Positions 46,244-56,400 of a DNA stretch of 64,000 bases are shown piece after piece. How positions within the stretch are numbered: position 1 is the first letter of the stretch; each line of letters begins with the position of its first letter. The DNA lies in NCBI GenBank assembly GCA_035499735.1, contig DATJYC010000051.1:186001-250000 (forward strand), given 5' to 3'. The notes beneath the pieces are model-generated. The model worked only from the letters and a program-made list of their open reading frames with translations. It was not told where the DNA came from and did no database searches. The stretch is from VBDM01 sp035499735 (lineage in GTDB: Bacteria > Pseudomonadota > Gammaproteobacteria > Burkholderiales > SG8-39). The translations under genes were made by a program, and so were the position numbers.

Positions 46244-46843
46244 TCAGCCCTTGGCAGCCGGCGCCTTGGGCGCAGCCTTGCCAGCCTTGCTCACTTCTTC
46301 GCCCCCCAGGCGCTTCAGGCTGACGTTCATGTTGAATTCGGAAACGCGCTTGTTGCTGACGGTCGCCGACTTGATCTCGACCAGCTCCGGGTTCTCGAGG
46401 TAGGGGGAACCCGAGAAATTGCGCATCAGCGTCGACACGCGCGCGTTGGATTGCGAATAGCCAGTGAGGTTAACCTTGAGACCTGTCTGTTTTATCGACT
46501 TGAGGTACACGCCGTCCGGAACCTGCTGCACCAGCTCCTGCAGCAGATAGACGGCCTGGGCGCGATCGGCCTGCAGCCGCTCGATAATCTGCTTGCGCGC
46601 GAGCAGGGCGGCTATCTCCGTCTTGAGCTTCTTGATCTCCTCGATTTCCTTGTCGAGGCGAACGTTTTCCCTCTTGAGGTATTCGTTCCGGCTGCTCTGC
46701 TCGGCTATATATCCGGCGATGGCCAGGTGCACCGCTCCGACGATGAGCAGTCCCAGCACGGCTACCATTCCCCCGAGCACGCCCAAATGCTGGCGCTGCG
46801 CCTTGCGGCGCGCCTCGCGCCAGGGGAGCAGGTTGATGCGCAT
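46244..46843 (-). CDS. pilN: Type IV pilus alignment protein PilN
   Basis: A 199-residue protein starting at ATG 46843 with the canonical MRINLLPWREARRKAQ, the peptide that docks in PilM. A membrane helix (GMVAVLGLLIVGAVHLAI) and a coiled coil follow, then a periplasmic fold. The C-terminus is Ala/Lys rich. The ATG overlaps the pilM stop by one base (TGATG). An upstream in-frame ATG exists, but it would lengthen the protein past the conserved docking peptide. Confidence 0.94.
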   Translation of the reverse strand: MRINLLPWREARRKAQRQHLGVLGGMVAVLGLLIVGAVHLAIAGYIAEQSSRNEYLKRENVRLDKEIEEIKKLKTEIAALLARKQIIERLQADRAQAVYLLQELVQQVPDGVYLKSIKQTGLKVNLTGYSQSNARVSTLMRNFSGSPYLENPELVEIKSATVSNKRVSEFNMNVSLKRLGGEEVSKAGKAAPKAPAAKG

Positions 46844-47928
46844 CACGGATCGAATCTCCGCATGGCGAGGCCGCACGCCACCATAAGCGAGGGCGCGTCG
46901 GCGACCAGCTTCTTGAGAGGCACGCGCGGAGAGATGGCCATGCTCGCGAACGGGTTGGCGACCATGGTGCTGATCTGGGTCCGGCTCTGCACCATCTCGT
47001 CGAGCCCCGGGATTACCGCGGAGCCCCCGGTGAGCAGGACGTGCTCGACCGACGTGTATTGCGTCGAAGTGAAGAAGAACTGCATGGCGCGCTGCAATTC
47101 CAGCGCAGCGTTCTCCATGAAGGGCCGCAGCACCTCGGACTCGTAGTTCTCCGGCAGCCCGCCCGAGCGCTTGGCGGCCTCGGCCTCCTCCTGGCTCATG
47201 CCGTAGACGCGCATGATGTCCTGGGTGAGCTGGCTCCCGCCGAACGCTTGCTCGCGGGTGTACACGGTCTGATCGTTGCGCAGGACCGTGATATTCATGA
47301 CGTTGGCGCCCAAGTCGACGAGGAAGATGTTCTGGTCCTTGCCCTGCTCGGGGAACTGCTTCTGGATCAGCTCGAACGAGGACTGGATGGCGTAGGACTC
47401 GACGTCCATGACGATAGCCTTGAGGCCCGAGGCCTCCGCAACCGCGACGCGGTCCTCGACTTTCTCCTTGCGCGAGGCGGCGAGGAGCACCTCGACCTCC
47501 TCCGGACCCGACGTCGCGGGACCGAGCACCTGGAAGTCGAGATTGACCTCCTCGAGCGCGAACGGGATGTACTGGTTGGCCTCCGTTTCGACCTGGACTT
47601 CCATTTCCTCCTCCCGCAATCCCGCGGGCACGATGATCTTCTTGGTGATTACCGCCGCGGTCGGCAGAGCCAGGGCGACGTTCTTCGTCCGGGTCCCCAT
47701 GCGCTTCCAGCCGCGCTGGACCGCGTCGACCACCGCATCGAGGTTGGTGATATTCCCGTCGAGCACCGCGTCCTTGGGCAGCGCCTCGATCGCGTAGCGC
47801 TCGACCCGCGGGCTGCCCTTTCCGGCGTCGGCGAGCTCGACCAGCTTCACCGAGGACGATGAGATATCCATGCCGAAAAGCGGAGGCGCTTTCGGCTTGA
47901 AAATGTCCCAGTTAAGGTTCAGTTCCAA
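46843..47928 (-). CDS. pilM: Type IV pilus actin-like ATPase PilM
   Basis: A 361-residue actin-fold protein: GMDISSSSVKLVEL (phosphate 1), FLVDLGANVMNITVL (phosphate 2) and LTGGSAVIPGLDEM (adenosine). It is the cytoplasmic base of the pilus alignment complex and heads the pilMNOPQ operon. The gene is divergent from mrcA, the arrangement seen in many Beta- and Gammaproteobacteria. Confidence 0.96.
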   Translation of the reverse strand: MELNLNWDIFKPKAPPLFGMDISSSSVKLVELADAGKGSPRVERYAIEALPKDAVLDGNITNLDAVVDAVQRGWKRMGTRTKNVALALPTAAVITKKIIVPAGLREEEMEVQVETEANQYIPFALEEVNLDFQVLGPATSGPEEVEVLLAASRKEKVEDRVAVAEASGLKAIVMDVESYAIQSSFELIQKQFPEQGKDQNIFLVDLGANVMNITVLRNDQTVYTREQAFGGSQLTQDIMRVYGMSQEEAEAAKRSGGLPENYESEVLRPFMENAALELQRAMQFFFTSTQYTSVEHVLLTGGSAVIPGLDEMVQSRTQISTMVANPFASMAISPRVPLKKLVADAPSLMVACGLAMRRFDP

Positions 47929-47968
47929 CCTGGATTTCCCCTTCAGGTATGGCCGTTTAGGGCCGATT

Positions 47969-47998
47969 AGTATAATTTACGTTAAATGCTAGCAACAA
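47969..47998 (-). promoter_or_regulatory. Predicted promoter of pilMNOPQ
   Basis: On the minus strand TTGTTG (47998-47993) is separated by 18 bases from TATACT (47974-47969), about 40 bases upstream of the pilM ATG. Confidence 0.5.
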
Positions 47999-48056
47999 CC
48001 CCCCACCGTGTAAAGCAAATATTTCGCTAGATATTAACGGCTTAGGGTGAACCTCC

Positions 48057-48085
48057 TGCGGCTTCATCGCTCTACTGCCTATAAT
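48057..48085 (+). promoter_or_regulatory. Predicted promoter of mrcA
   Basis: A perfect TATAAT at 48080-48085 lies 27 bases before the mrcA ATG. The -35 position (48057, TGCGGC) is poor, so an activator or extended contact may be used. Confidence 0.45.
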
Positions 48086-48112
48086 GAACATCCTTTTCTG
48101 GGACTTCCCTGA

Positions 48113-50413
48113 ATGCAGCTTCGACGGTTTGCCTTCCCGGTGTTGGCGCTCGCCGGGCTGGGCGTAGCGGGCCTCGCGCTCGCCGGCTTCGTCGTCCTGG
48201 TCGCTTACCCCAACCTGCCGTCGATAGAAGCGCTCACCGAATACCAGCCCAAGATCCCGCTGCGCGTCTATACCGCGGACGGCGTGCTGATCGGCGAGTT
48301 CGGCGAGGAGCGCCGCTCGGTCGTCAGCATCGACGAGGTTCCCGACCTGATGAAGCAGGCGATTCTCGCCGCCGAAGACGAGCGCTTCTATCAGCACACG
48401 GGAGTCGACTACCACGGCGTGCTGCGTGCAGCGTACTCCAATCTGCTGACGGGCGGCAAAACGCAAGGAGCCTCGACCATCACGATGCAGGTCGCGAGGA
48501 ACTTCTTCCTTTCCAGGGAAAAGACGCTCACGCGAAAGCTCTACGAGGCTCTGCTCGCCTTCAAGATCGAAAACAGCCTCACGAAGGACCAGATCCTCGA
48601 GATCTACATCAACCAGATATACCTCGGCCAGCGGGCGTACGGGTTCGGCGCGGCGGCGCAGGTCTACTTCGGCAAGACCCTGTCCCAGCTGAACCCCGCC
48701 GAGATTGCGATGCTTGCCGGATTGCCGAAGGCTCCGTCATCGTTCAACCCGGTGATCAATCCGAAGCGCGCCAAGCAGCGCCAGCTCTATGTGCTCAAGC
48801 GCATGCGCGATCTCGCCGTGCTCAACGACGCGCAGTACGAGGAAGCGCAAGCCATGCCCCTCACGGTCAAGCGCGAGGCTGCGACCGAGTACGAGATTCA
48901 CGCCGAGTACGTCGCCGAGATGGTGCGCCAGGTCCTCTACGAGCGGTATCCCGACGACGTGTATTCGAGGGGATTCCGCGTGTACACGACGCTCAGGCGC
49001 GCCGACCAGGAGGTCGCCTATGCGGCGCTTCGCCAGGGTCTGCTCGAGTACGACCGCAGGCACGGGTACCGGGGCCCTGAAGGTTTCGTGGACATCAAGG
49101 ACGCAGGCGAGGAGGACTACGAAGAGGCGCTGCAGGACTACCCAGACAGCGACAACCTGCTCGCGGCGCTCGTGATCGAGGCGGCGCCGAAGAAAGTCAC
49201 CGCATACCGGCGCGGCGGCGAGACCGTCACGATAACCGGCGAGGGTCTCCAGTTCGCCGAGCGCATGCTGGATGCGCGCACACCGGTTGCGAAGAGAATC
49301 CGTCCGGGCGCCGTCATCCGCATCCAGAAGGACGACAAGGGAAACTGGCAGATCGTCCAGCTTCCGGACGCCGAAGGGGCGTTCATTTCGGTGAATCCGC
49401 AGGACGGCGCCGTGCGCTCGCTCGTCGGCGGGTTCGATTTCAACCGGAACCAGTTCAACCACGTCACGCAGGCCTGGCGGCAACCGGGATCCGGCTTCAA
49501 GCCGTTCATCTACTCCGCAGCCCTGGAGAAGGGGTTCACGCCGGCCACGGTGATCAACGACGCCCCCGTCGTGGTCGACGCCGCGCTCACGGGCGGCCAG
49601 GTCTGGGAGCCGAAGAACTACGACGGCCGGTATGAGGGCCCGATGAGTCTGCGCACGGCTCTCGCCAAATCGAAGAACATGGTCTCCATCAGAGTGCTCC
49701 AGGCGATCGGTCCGCAGTACGCGCAGGACTACATCACGCGCTTCGGCTTCGACGCCGACCGTCATCCACCCTATCTCACTATGGCGCTGGGGTCGGGCGC
49801 GGCCACGCCGCTGCAGATGGCGCGCGCGTACTCGGTGTTCGCAACGGGCGGGTACCGTACCGAGCCCTACCTCATCCAGAAGATCGTCGACGATCGCGGC
49901 AACGTTCTCGCGCAAGCCGAGCCTGCTCGCGCCGGCGACGAGTCGTTGCGGGTCATCGATGCCCGCAACGCCTTCATCATGGACAGCATGATGCACGACG
50001 TCATGCGATACGGCACCGGGGCGCGCGCCATGGCGCTGCAGAGGCAGGACCTCGCCGGGAAGTCTGGAACCACGAACGACTACGTCGACGCCTGGTTCAA
50101 CGGCTATCAGCCGACGCTCGTGAGCATTGCGTGGGTAGGCTTCGACCAGCCGAAGAAGCTTGGGCCCGGAGAGACCGGCTCGGTCGCGGCTCTGCCCATC
50201 TGGATGAGCTACATGGGCAAGGCGCTGAAGGGCGTTCCGGAGATGTTTCCGCGCAGCCCCGACGGCGTGGTCATCGCCAAAGTCAACGAGAACGGCCTGC
50301 AATCACCCGATGGAAGGCCCGAGCTCTTCTTCCGCGAAAGCGTTCCTGCCGAGCAAGGTCCGGTCGATTCGGGAGTACGGACGGCGGAGGACGTCAGGAA
50401 CCAGCTGTTCTAG
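48113..50413 (+). CDS. mrcA: Bifunctional penicillin-binding protein 1A
   Basis: A 766-residue class A PBP. It has one N-terminal membrane anchor, a glycosyltransferase domain with catalytic AEDERFYQHTG (Glu88) and GASTITMQVARNFFL, an OB-like insertion between the domains as in Proteobacterial PBP1A, and a transpeptidase domain with nucleophile Ser460 in PGSGFKPF, AKSKNM and GKSGTTNDY. It polymerises and cross-links peptidoglycan. It is divergent from the pilus operon. The stop region overlaps the convergent cyaY stop. Confidence 0.95.
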   Translation: MQLRRFAFPVLALAGLGVAGLALAGFVVLVAYPNLPSIEALTEYQPKIPLRVYTADGVLIGEFGEERRSVVSIDEVPDLMKQAILAAEDERFYQHTGVDYHGVLRAAYSNLLTGGKTQGASTITMQVARNFFLSREKTLTRKLYEALLAFKIENSLTKDQILEIYINQIYLGQRAYGFGAAAQVYFGKTLSQLNPAEIAMLAGLPKAPSSFNPVINPKRAKQRQLYVLKRMRDLAVLNDAQYEEAQAMPLTVKREAATEYEIHAEYVAEMVRQVLYERYPDDVYSRGFRVYTTLRRADQEVAYAALRQGLLEYDRRHGYRGPEGFVDIKDAGEEDYEEALQDYPDSDNLLAALVIEAAPKKVTAYRRGGETVTITGEGLQFAERMLDARTPVAKRIRPGAVIRIQKDDKGNWQIVQLPDAEGAFISVNPQDGAVRSLVGGFDFNRNQFNHVTQAWRQPGSGFKPFIYSAALEKGFTPATVINDAPVVVDAALTGGQVWEPKNYDGRYEGPMSLRTALAKSKNMVSIRVLQAIGPQYAQDYITRFGFDADRHPPYLTMALGSGAATPLQMARAYSVFATGGYRTEPYLIQKIVDDRGNVLAQAEPARAGDESLRVIDARNAFIMDSMMHDVMRYGTGARAMALQRQDLAGKSGTTNDYVDAWFNGYQPTLVSIAWVGFDQPKKLGPGETGSVAALPIWMSYMGKALKGVPEMFPRSPDGVVIAKVNENGLQSPDGRPELFFRESVPAEQGPVDSGVRTAEDVRNQLF

Positions 50414-50705
50414 ATTGCTCGGCGATCAACGCCGCCAGCGCCGCGAGCAGCTCGCGCTTCTCGCGGGTATCGACCCAGTCCGAGCCGTCAAAGCGGAAAT
50501 GGTAGCCGCCCGACCTCGCGGCCACCCAGATCTCCTGGGCGGCCGAGTGGCGGTTCACGATGATGCGGCTGCCGTCGGGAAACTCAATCTCGAGTACACC
50601 GGAGCCCCTGGGCTCGCAATCGCAATCCGCCCCGCTTTCCTCCACGGCTCGCGCGATCTTCTCAAGCATCGCGTCGGCCTGGCTCTCGAACTCGCTGGGG
50701 ATCAT
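50394..50705 (-). CDS. cyaY: Iron-binding frataxin homologue CyaY
   Basis: A 103-residue frataxin. The acidic first helix (EFESQADAMLEKIARAVEESGAD), VLEIEFPDGSRIIVNRHSAAQEIWVAARSGGYHF-type beta sheet and the DWVDTREKRELL end are standard. It modulates Fe-S cluster assembly. Its divergent position to lptM-lysA is conserved in Proteobacteria. Confidence 0.95.
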   Translation of the reverse strand: MIPSEFESQADAMLEKIARAVEESGADCDCEPRGSGVLEIEFPDGSRIIVNRHSAAQEIWVAARSGGYHFRFDGSDWVDTREKRELLAALAALIAEQSRTAGS

Positions 50706-50735
50706 CGCCGTGCTAGACTAGCATCCGCCACCGCC

Positions 50736-50870
50736 ATGCGCCGCGTTGCTGTTTTGCTTCTAGCATTCACCGCCCTCTGGGGCTGCGGCAACAAGAGCGG
50801 CCTCTATCTTCCCACGCAGCAAAAAGAATCGCCACAGCAGCAGAATAGCAAAACCGCCCCGCGCCAGTGA
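50736..50870 (+). CDS. lptM: Small lipoprotein LptM (YifL-like)
   Basis: A 44-residue lipoprotein starting at ATG 50736. A signal peptide VAVLLLAFTALWGC ends in the lipobox LWGC, and the mature part begins CGNKSGLYLP, the LptM signature, then a glutamine-rich tail. In Escherichia coli LptM assists maturation of the LptDE translocon. The stop overlaps the lysA GTG (GTGA). The gene is short and easy to miss. Confidence 0.85.
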   Translation: MRRVAVLLLAFTALWGCGNKSGLYLPTQQKESPQQQNSKTAPRQ

Positions 50871-52111
50871 AATTTTTTTCGTATCAGGACGGCGCGCTTT
50901 GCGCGGAGAACGTGCCCCTCGCCGACGTGGCGAAGCAGTACGGTACGCCCGCCTTCGTCTACTCGCGCGCAGCGATCGAGCGCGGATACCGCGATTTCGC
51001 AGAAGCCTGCTCCGGGCGGGACGCGCTCATCTGCTACTCAGTCAAGGCAAACTCGAATCTGGCGGTCCTGAACCTGCTCGCACGCCTCGGTTCTGGCTTC
51101 GATATCGTTTCGGGCGGCGAGCTTGCGCGTGTGCTCGCCGCGGGCGGCCGGGCCGACAGAACGGTTTTCTCGGGAGTCGGCAAGAGCGAGGCGGAGTTGC
51201 GCGCGGGGCTCGAGGCCGGCGTCCTGTGCTTCAACGTCGAGTCGGAGGGCGAGTTGGAGCGCCTAGCCGAGACCGCATCGGCAATGCGGAAGACAGCCAG
51301 CGTCTCGCTGCGCGTGAATCCTGACGTTGATCCCAAGACTCATCCGTACATCGCCACGGGACTGCGGGAGAGCAAGTTCGGCATCCCCTACGACGCGGCC
51401 ATGCCCCTCTACCGCAAGGCGGCGAAGCTGCCCGGCATCCGGGTCACGGGTATAGACGTGCACATCGGCTCGCAGATCACCGAGACGGGTCCTTTCCTCG
51501 CGGCGCTCGACAAGGTGCTCGAGTTCGTCGACGCGCTCGACGCGGCCGGCGTGCGCCTCGGGCACCTCGATCTCGGCGGAGGCCTGGGCATACGCTACCG
51601 TGACGAGAATCCTCCTGCGCCGGGCGAATATCTCGGAAGCCTCTTCAGCCGCATCGGCGGCCGCAGGATCCGCGTTCTCATCGAGCCGGGGCGCTCGCTG
51701 GTGGGCAACACGGGATTGCTGCTCACGCGCGTCGAATACCTCAAGCACGGCGCTGAAAGGAGCTTCGTCGTCGTCGATGCGGCGATGAACGACCTGATCC
51801 GGCCGGTGCTTTATGACGCATGGCACGAGGTGCTGCCCGTCAGTCCGCGCAAGGGATCCGCGAGGCGGTACGACGTCGTGGGGCCCGTATGCGAATCGGC
51901 GGATTTTCTCGCGAAGGATCGCGAGCTCCTGGTTGCACCGGGGGATCTTCTCGCGATCATGTCAGCGGGTGCTTACGGCATGGCGATGAGCTCGAACTAC
52001 AACTCGAGGCCGCGGCCTGCCGAGATCATGGTCGACGGCGCGAGAGCGTGGCTGGTGCGCGAACGGGAGCGCACCGAGAGTCTCTTTGCATCGGAGCGCC
52101 TTTTGCCGTAA
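50867..52111 (+). CDS. lysA: Diaminopimelate decarboxylase
   Basis: A 414-residue fold-III PLP enzyme making lysine from meso-DAP. The PLP lysine is Lys60 in CYSVKANSNLAV; other motifs are SGGELARVLAAG, HIGSQIT, LDLGGGLGIRY, EPGRSLVGNTG and CESADFLAKDREL (partner-subunit cysteine). The GTG start overlaps lptM. dapF, which often follows, is not here; an RND pump pair comes next. Confidence 0.95.
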   Translation: MKFFSYQDGALCAENVPLADVAKQYGTPAFVYSRAAIERGYRDFAEACSGRDALICYSVKANSNLAVLNLLARLGSGFDIVSGGELARVLAAGGRADRTVFSGVGKSEAELRAGLEAGVLCFNVESEGELERLAETASAMRKTASVSLRVNPDVDPKTHPYIATGLRESKFGIPYDAAMPLYRKAAKLPGIRVTGIDVHIGSQITETGPFLAALDKVLEFVDALDAAGVRLGHLDLGGGLGIRYRDENPPAPGEYLGSLFSRIGGRRIRVLIEPGRSLVGNTGLLLTRVEYLKHGAERSFVVVDAAMNDLIRPVLYDAWHEVLPVSPRKGSARRYDVVGPVCESADFLAKDRELLVAPGDLLAIMSAGAYGMAMSSNYNSRPRPAEIMVDGARAWLVRERERTESLFASERLLP

Positions 52112-52156
52112 ATTTGGTCGTTTTCCGATTAGGCGTCGGCAAACTTCAGGGAGGAG

Positions 52157-52179
52157 GGTTACCGCGGCCCGCGGTAACC
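52157..52179. repeat. Perfect 10-bp inverted repeat after lysA
   Basis: GGTTACCGCG, loop GCC, CGCGGTAACC. It lies in the 181-base gap between lysA and the efflux adaptor gene. A T-run does not follow, so it is either a weak lysA terminator or an operator for the efflux genes. The rest of the gap shows nothing else that I can name. Confidence 0.6.
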
Positions 52180-52292
52180 GTTCATGCTTAGGAGCAGCAA
52201 TGGTGAACGGAATGGTCGGCAGCCGATCAAACTCCCATTCGTATACAGTTTGCTGATGGGCTACGCCGCGCGCGCCCGTCGTTAGCGAGACC

Positions 52293-53465
52293 ATGGTTTT
52301 CACGCGATCACGCCTTTCGGCGCAGAACACACAGAAGCGCTTGATGCTGTTCGGCGGGCTCGGCATGCTCGTCGTCGCGATCGGGCTGCTCTCCTACTTC
52401 GGAGCGGAGATACGCGCGAACGAGCGCAAGGTTCCGAAGGGCCCCCCGGCGATCCCGGTGACCGTCGAAGCGGTCGACCAGCGGCTCGTCCCTTTCCGCA
52501 TTCAGGCAATCGGCAACGTGGAGGCCTACTCAACGGTGGCGGTGAAGGCCCGCGTGGACGGCCAGATCGTCGAGGTGGGATTCAAGGAAGGCGAGGAGGT
52601 CAGGAAGGGCCAGCTCCTGTTCAAGATCGACCCGCGGCCGTTCGAAGCCGCGCTGCGCCAGGCCGAAGCGAACGCGATGCGCGACAGCGCCGCGAGCGAG
52701 CAGGCCCGCTCGCAGGAGCGGCGCTACCAAGACCTGCTCGAGAAGAACTTCGTTTCCAAGGAAGCCTATGCCCAGATCCGCACGAATGCGACCACGGCCG
52801 AGGCCACCGCAAGAGCGAGCCAGGCGGCGCTCGACAACGCCAGGCTCAGCGTCGAGTACTGCACGATCACGGCCCCGATCGAAGGCTATGCCGGCAAGAT
52901 CCAGATCCAGCTCGGCAACCTCGTCAAGGCGAACGACGTGAATCCACTGGTCGTGGTCAACCAGGTCCACCCGATCTACGTGACCTTCGCGGTCCCCGAG
53001 CAGCGGCTCAGCGAAGTGCGCGAGCACATGGCGGGCACTCCCCTGACCGTCGACACACTCGCGCCGGGCTCCGACCGCCCCTCGGCGAGCGGAGTGCTCA
53101 TATTCGTCGATAACGCGGTCGACCCCAGCACCGGCACGATCAGGCTGCGAGCGCGCTTTGCCAACAAGGAGAACTCGCTCTGGCCCGGGCAGTTCGTCGG
53201 CGTCAGCGTGCGCCTGTTCGAGCAGCCCGATGCGATCGTCATTCCCTCCACCGCGGTGCAGACCGGCCCCGAAGGTCAATACGTCTACGTCGTCGGCCAG
53301 GACATGCTGGCCGACGTCCGCAAGATCCAGGTGGAGCGCACCGACGGTGATCACACCATAGTGGCCAGCGGCCTGACCAAGGGCGAGCGTGTGGTGACGC
53401 GAGGCCAGCTGCGCCTGGGACCCAAGACCCGCGTTCAGATCAGCAAGCCCGCCGAGGCGTCGTGA
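52293..53465 (+). CDS. RND efflux periplasmic adaptor (membrane-fusion protein, MdtA-like)
   Basis: A 390-residue adaptor with one N-terminal membrane helix (LMLFGGLGMLVVAIGLLSYF), lipoyl half-motifs (AVKARVDGQIVEVGFKEGEE and YCTITAPIEGYAGKIQIQLG), a coiled-coil hairpin, a beta-barrel (YVTFAVPEQRLSEVREHM) and a membrane-proximal domain. It links an RND pump to an outer-membrane channel. ATG at 52293 is used. The stop overlaps the pump GTG (GTGA). Confidence 0.93.
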   Translation: MVFTRSRLSAQNTQKRLMLFGGLGMLVVAIGLLSYFGAEIRANERKVPKGPPAIPVTVEAVDQRLVPFRIQAIGNVEAYSTVAVKARVDGQIVEVGFKEGEEVRKGQLLFKIDPRPFEAALRQAEANAMRDSAASEQARSQERRYQDLLEKNFVSKEAYAQIRTNATTAEATARASQAALDNARLSVEYCTITAPIEGYAGKIQIQLGNLVKANDVNPLVVVNQVHPIYVTFAVPEQRLSEVREHMAGTPLTVDTLAPGSDRPSASGVLIFVDNAVDPSTGTIRLRARFANKENSLWPGQFVGVSVRLFEQPDAIVIPSTAVQTGPEGQYVYVVGQDMLADVRKIQVERTDGDHTIVASGLTKGERVVTRGQLRLGPKTRVQISKPAEAS

Positions 53466-56400
53466 ATTTCTGCGAGCTGTTCGTCCGGCGGCCGGTCATG
53501 ACCGTGCTCGTCATGACCGGGATTCTGATATTCGGTCTCGCTGGCTACCGACTCCTCCCGGTATCCACGCTCCCCAACGTCGATTTCCCCACCATCCAGG
53601 TCACCGGGGAGCTTCCTGGCGCAAGCCCGGAGACCATGGCCTCGGCAGTCGCCACGGTGCTCGAAAAACAGTTCTCGACGATCGCGGGGATCGACGAGAT
53701 GAGCTCGCTGAGCGGCCAGGGCATCACGCGCATCACCATACAGTTCGCGCTCGACCGAGATATCGACGCGGCGGCGCAGGATGTCAACTCCGCGATTGCC
53801 TCGGCCGCCAGGCAGCTTCCGGCGACGATGCCGGCGCCGCCGTCGTTCCGGAAGGTGAACCCGGCGGATTTCCCGATCTACTACCTCGCTCTCACCTCGC
53901 AGACGATGCCGCTGTCGACGGTCAACGAGTATGCGGAAACGTATCTCGCGCAGCGGATCTCGACCATCAGCGGCGTCGCCCAGGTGCAGGTCTTCGGCCA
54001 GCAGAAGTACGCCGTGCGCGTGCAGGTCGACCCCAACGCGCTCGCGGCCCGCGGAGTCGGTATCAACGAGGTGGAGGCGGCGATATCGCAGGCGAACGTC
54101 AACCTGCCGACCGGGACACTGTACGGCAAGGACCGCATGTTCGCCGTGCAGGCGACGGGCCAGCTACAGGACGCGGCGGCCTTCCGGCCGATCATCGTCA
54201 CCTACAGGAACGGCTCCCCGATCCGGCTCAGCGACCTCGGCAACATATTCGACAGTGTCCAGAACGACAAGTTGGGCGCCTGGTTCAAAGGGAAGCGCGG
54301 CATCGTGCTCGCGATCCAGCGGCAGCCCGGGACCAACACCATCGAGGTGGTCGATTCGGTCAAGAAGCTGCTCCCGACGTTCCGGGCCGAGGTGCCGCCC
54401 GCCATCGATATCGAGACCCTCTACGACCGCTCGGTGAGCATCCGCGCCTCGGTCCAGGAGGTGCAGTTCACGCTCTACCTCGCCCTGATGCTGGTCGTGA
54501 TGGTCATCTTCATCTTCCTGCGCAACATCTCCGCGACGATCATCCCGACGATCGCCCTGCCGATGTCGATCATTGGAACCTTCGCGGTGATGTACCTGCT
54601 GGGCTACAGCCTGGACAACATCTCGCTCATGGCGCTGACGCTGTGCGTCGGCTTCGTGGTGGACGACGCCATCGTGATGCTCGAGAACATCACTCGGCAC
54701 ATCGAGCAGGGCAAGAGCGTCCTCCAGGCGACGCTCGACGGGTCGAGGGAGATCGTCTTCACCATCATCTCGATGACCATATCGCTCGCCGCGGTATTCA
54801 TCCCGGTGCTGTTCATGGGGGGGATCCTCGGGCGGCTCCTCCACGAGTTCGCCGTGACGATCATGGCGGCGGTGCTCATCTCCGGGTTCGTCTCGCTGAC
54901 GCTCACGCCGATGATGTGCAGCCGGATCCTCAAGCCTCACCGCGGGGAGGAAAGGCACGGCTCGGTGTATATGGCGTTCGAGCGCGCCTTCGACGCGTGG
55001 AAGCACGGCTACGAGGTAAGCCTGCGCTGGATTCTGCGCCACCGGCTCATCGTCTTGGGGGGATTCGTGCTGGTCTGCGGGGCGACCGCCGAGCTCTTCC
55101 GCGAGGCGCCGAAGGGCTTCCTGCCGAGCGAGGATTCGGGGCAGCTCTTCTGCTTCGTCGAGGGGCCGCAGGACATCTCGTTCACCGCCATGTCGGACGT
55201 GCAGCGCCAGGTCGCCAACATCATCGCACAGGATCCGAACGTGGACGCCGCGATGTCCTTCGTCGGCGCGACGGGATTTTCGCCGTCCCTCAATATCGGG
55301 CGCATCACCATCACGCTCAAGCCGTTCAAGGATCGCAAGCCCGCCGACGAGGTCGTGAAGGGACTTAGGCCCAAGCTCGCCAACGTCCTCGGCGCGAAGG
55401 TGTTCATCCAGAACGTGCCCGCGATCCGCATCGGCGGGAACCTGACCAAGAGCCCCTACCAGTACGTGATGCGCAGCGCCACCACGGACGAACTCTACCA
55501 GTGGGCGCCGCTGATCGAGCAGAAACTGCGCTCGCTCCCCGGCCTCATCGACGTGACGAGCGACCTGCAGATCACGCGGCCGCAGGTGACCGTCGAGATC
55601 GAGCGCGAGAAGTCCGCGGCGCTGGGCGTCTCGGCTCAGTCCGTGGAGCAGGCGCTCAACAACGCCTACGGCGAGCGCCAGGTGTCGACCATCTACACGG
55701 CGACCAACCAGTACTGGGTGATCCTGCAGCTCGCGGATCGCTACCAGAAAGACCCCTCGGTGATTCCGATGCTGTACGTGCGCTCCTCGACAGGCGCTTT
55801 GGTTCCGCTCAATGCCGTGGCGAAGTTCACTTTCGGTGTCGGCCCGCTCCAGGTCACGCACCTGGGGCAGCTGACCTCGGTGACCTTCTCCTTCGATCTG
55901 CGCCCCGGCGTCTCCCTGTCGCAGGCCATCACCCAAGTCGAGCGCGCGATGCGCGAGATGCAGGTGCCGGTGACCCTGACCGGCACCTTCTCGGGAACCG
56001 CGCAGGCCTTCCAGAGCTCGCTGCAGGGGATGGGCATTCTCCTCGTTCTCTCGATCTTCGTGATCTATCTCGTGCTGGGCATCCTGTACGAGAGCTTCAT
56101 CCACCCGCTCACGATTCTCTCGGGGCTTCCCACTGCGGGGCTGGGAGCACTGCTCACGCTGAGGGTGTTCGACATCGAGCTCAACATGTACGCTTTCGTC
56201 GGCATTATCATGCTCGTCGGGATCGTGAAGAAGAACGCGATCATGATGATCGACTTCGCGATCGAGGCGCAGCGCAAGGACGGCAAGTCGCCGGAGGAGG
56301 CGATCTTCCAGGCGGGCCTAGTCCGCTTCCGACCGATCATGATGACGACGATGGCCGCGCTCATGGGCAGCCTGCCGATTGCCATCGGGTTCGGCGCCGG

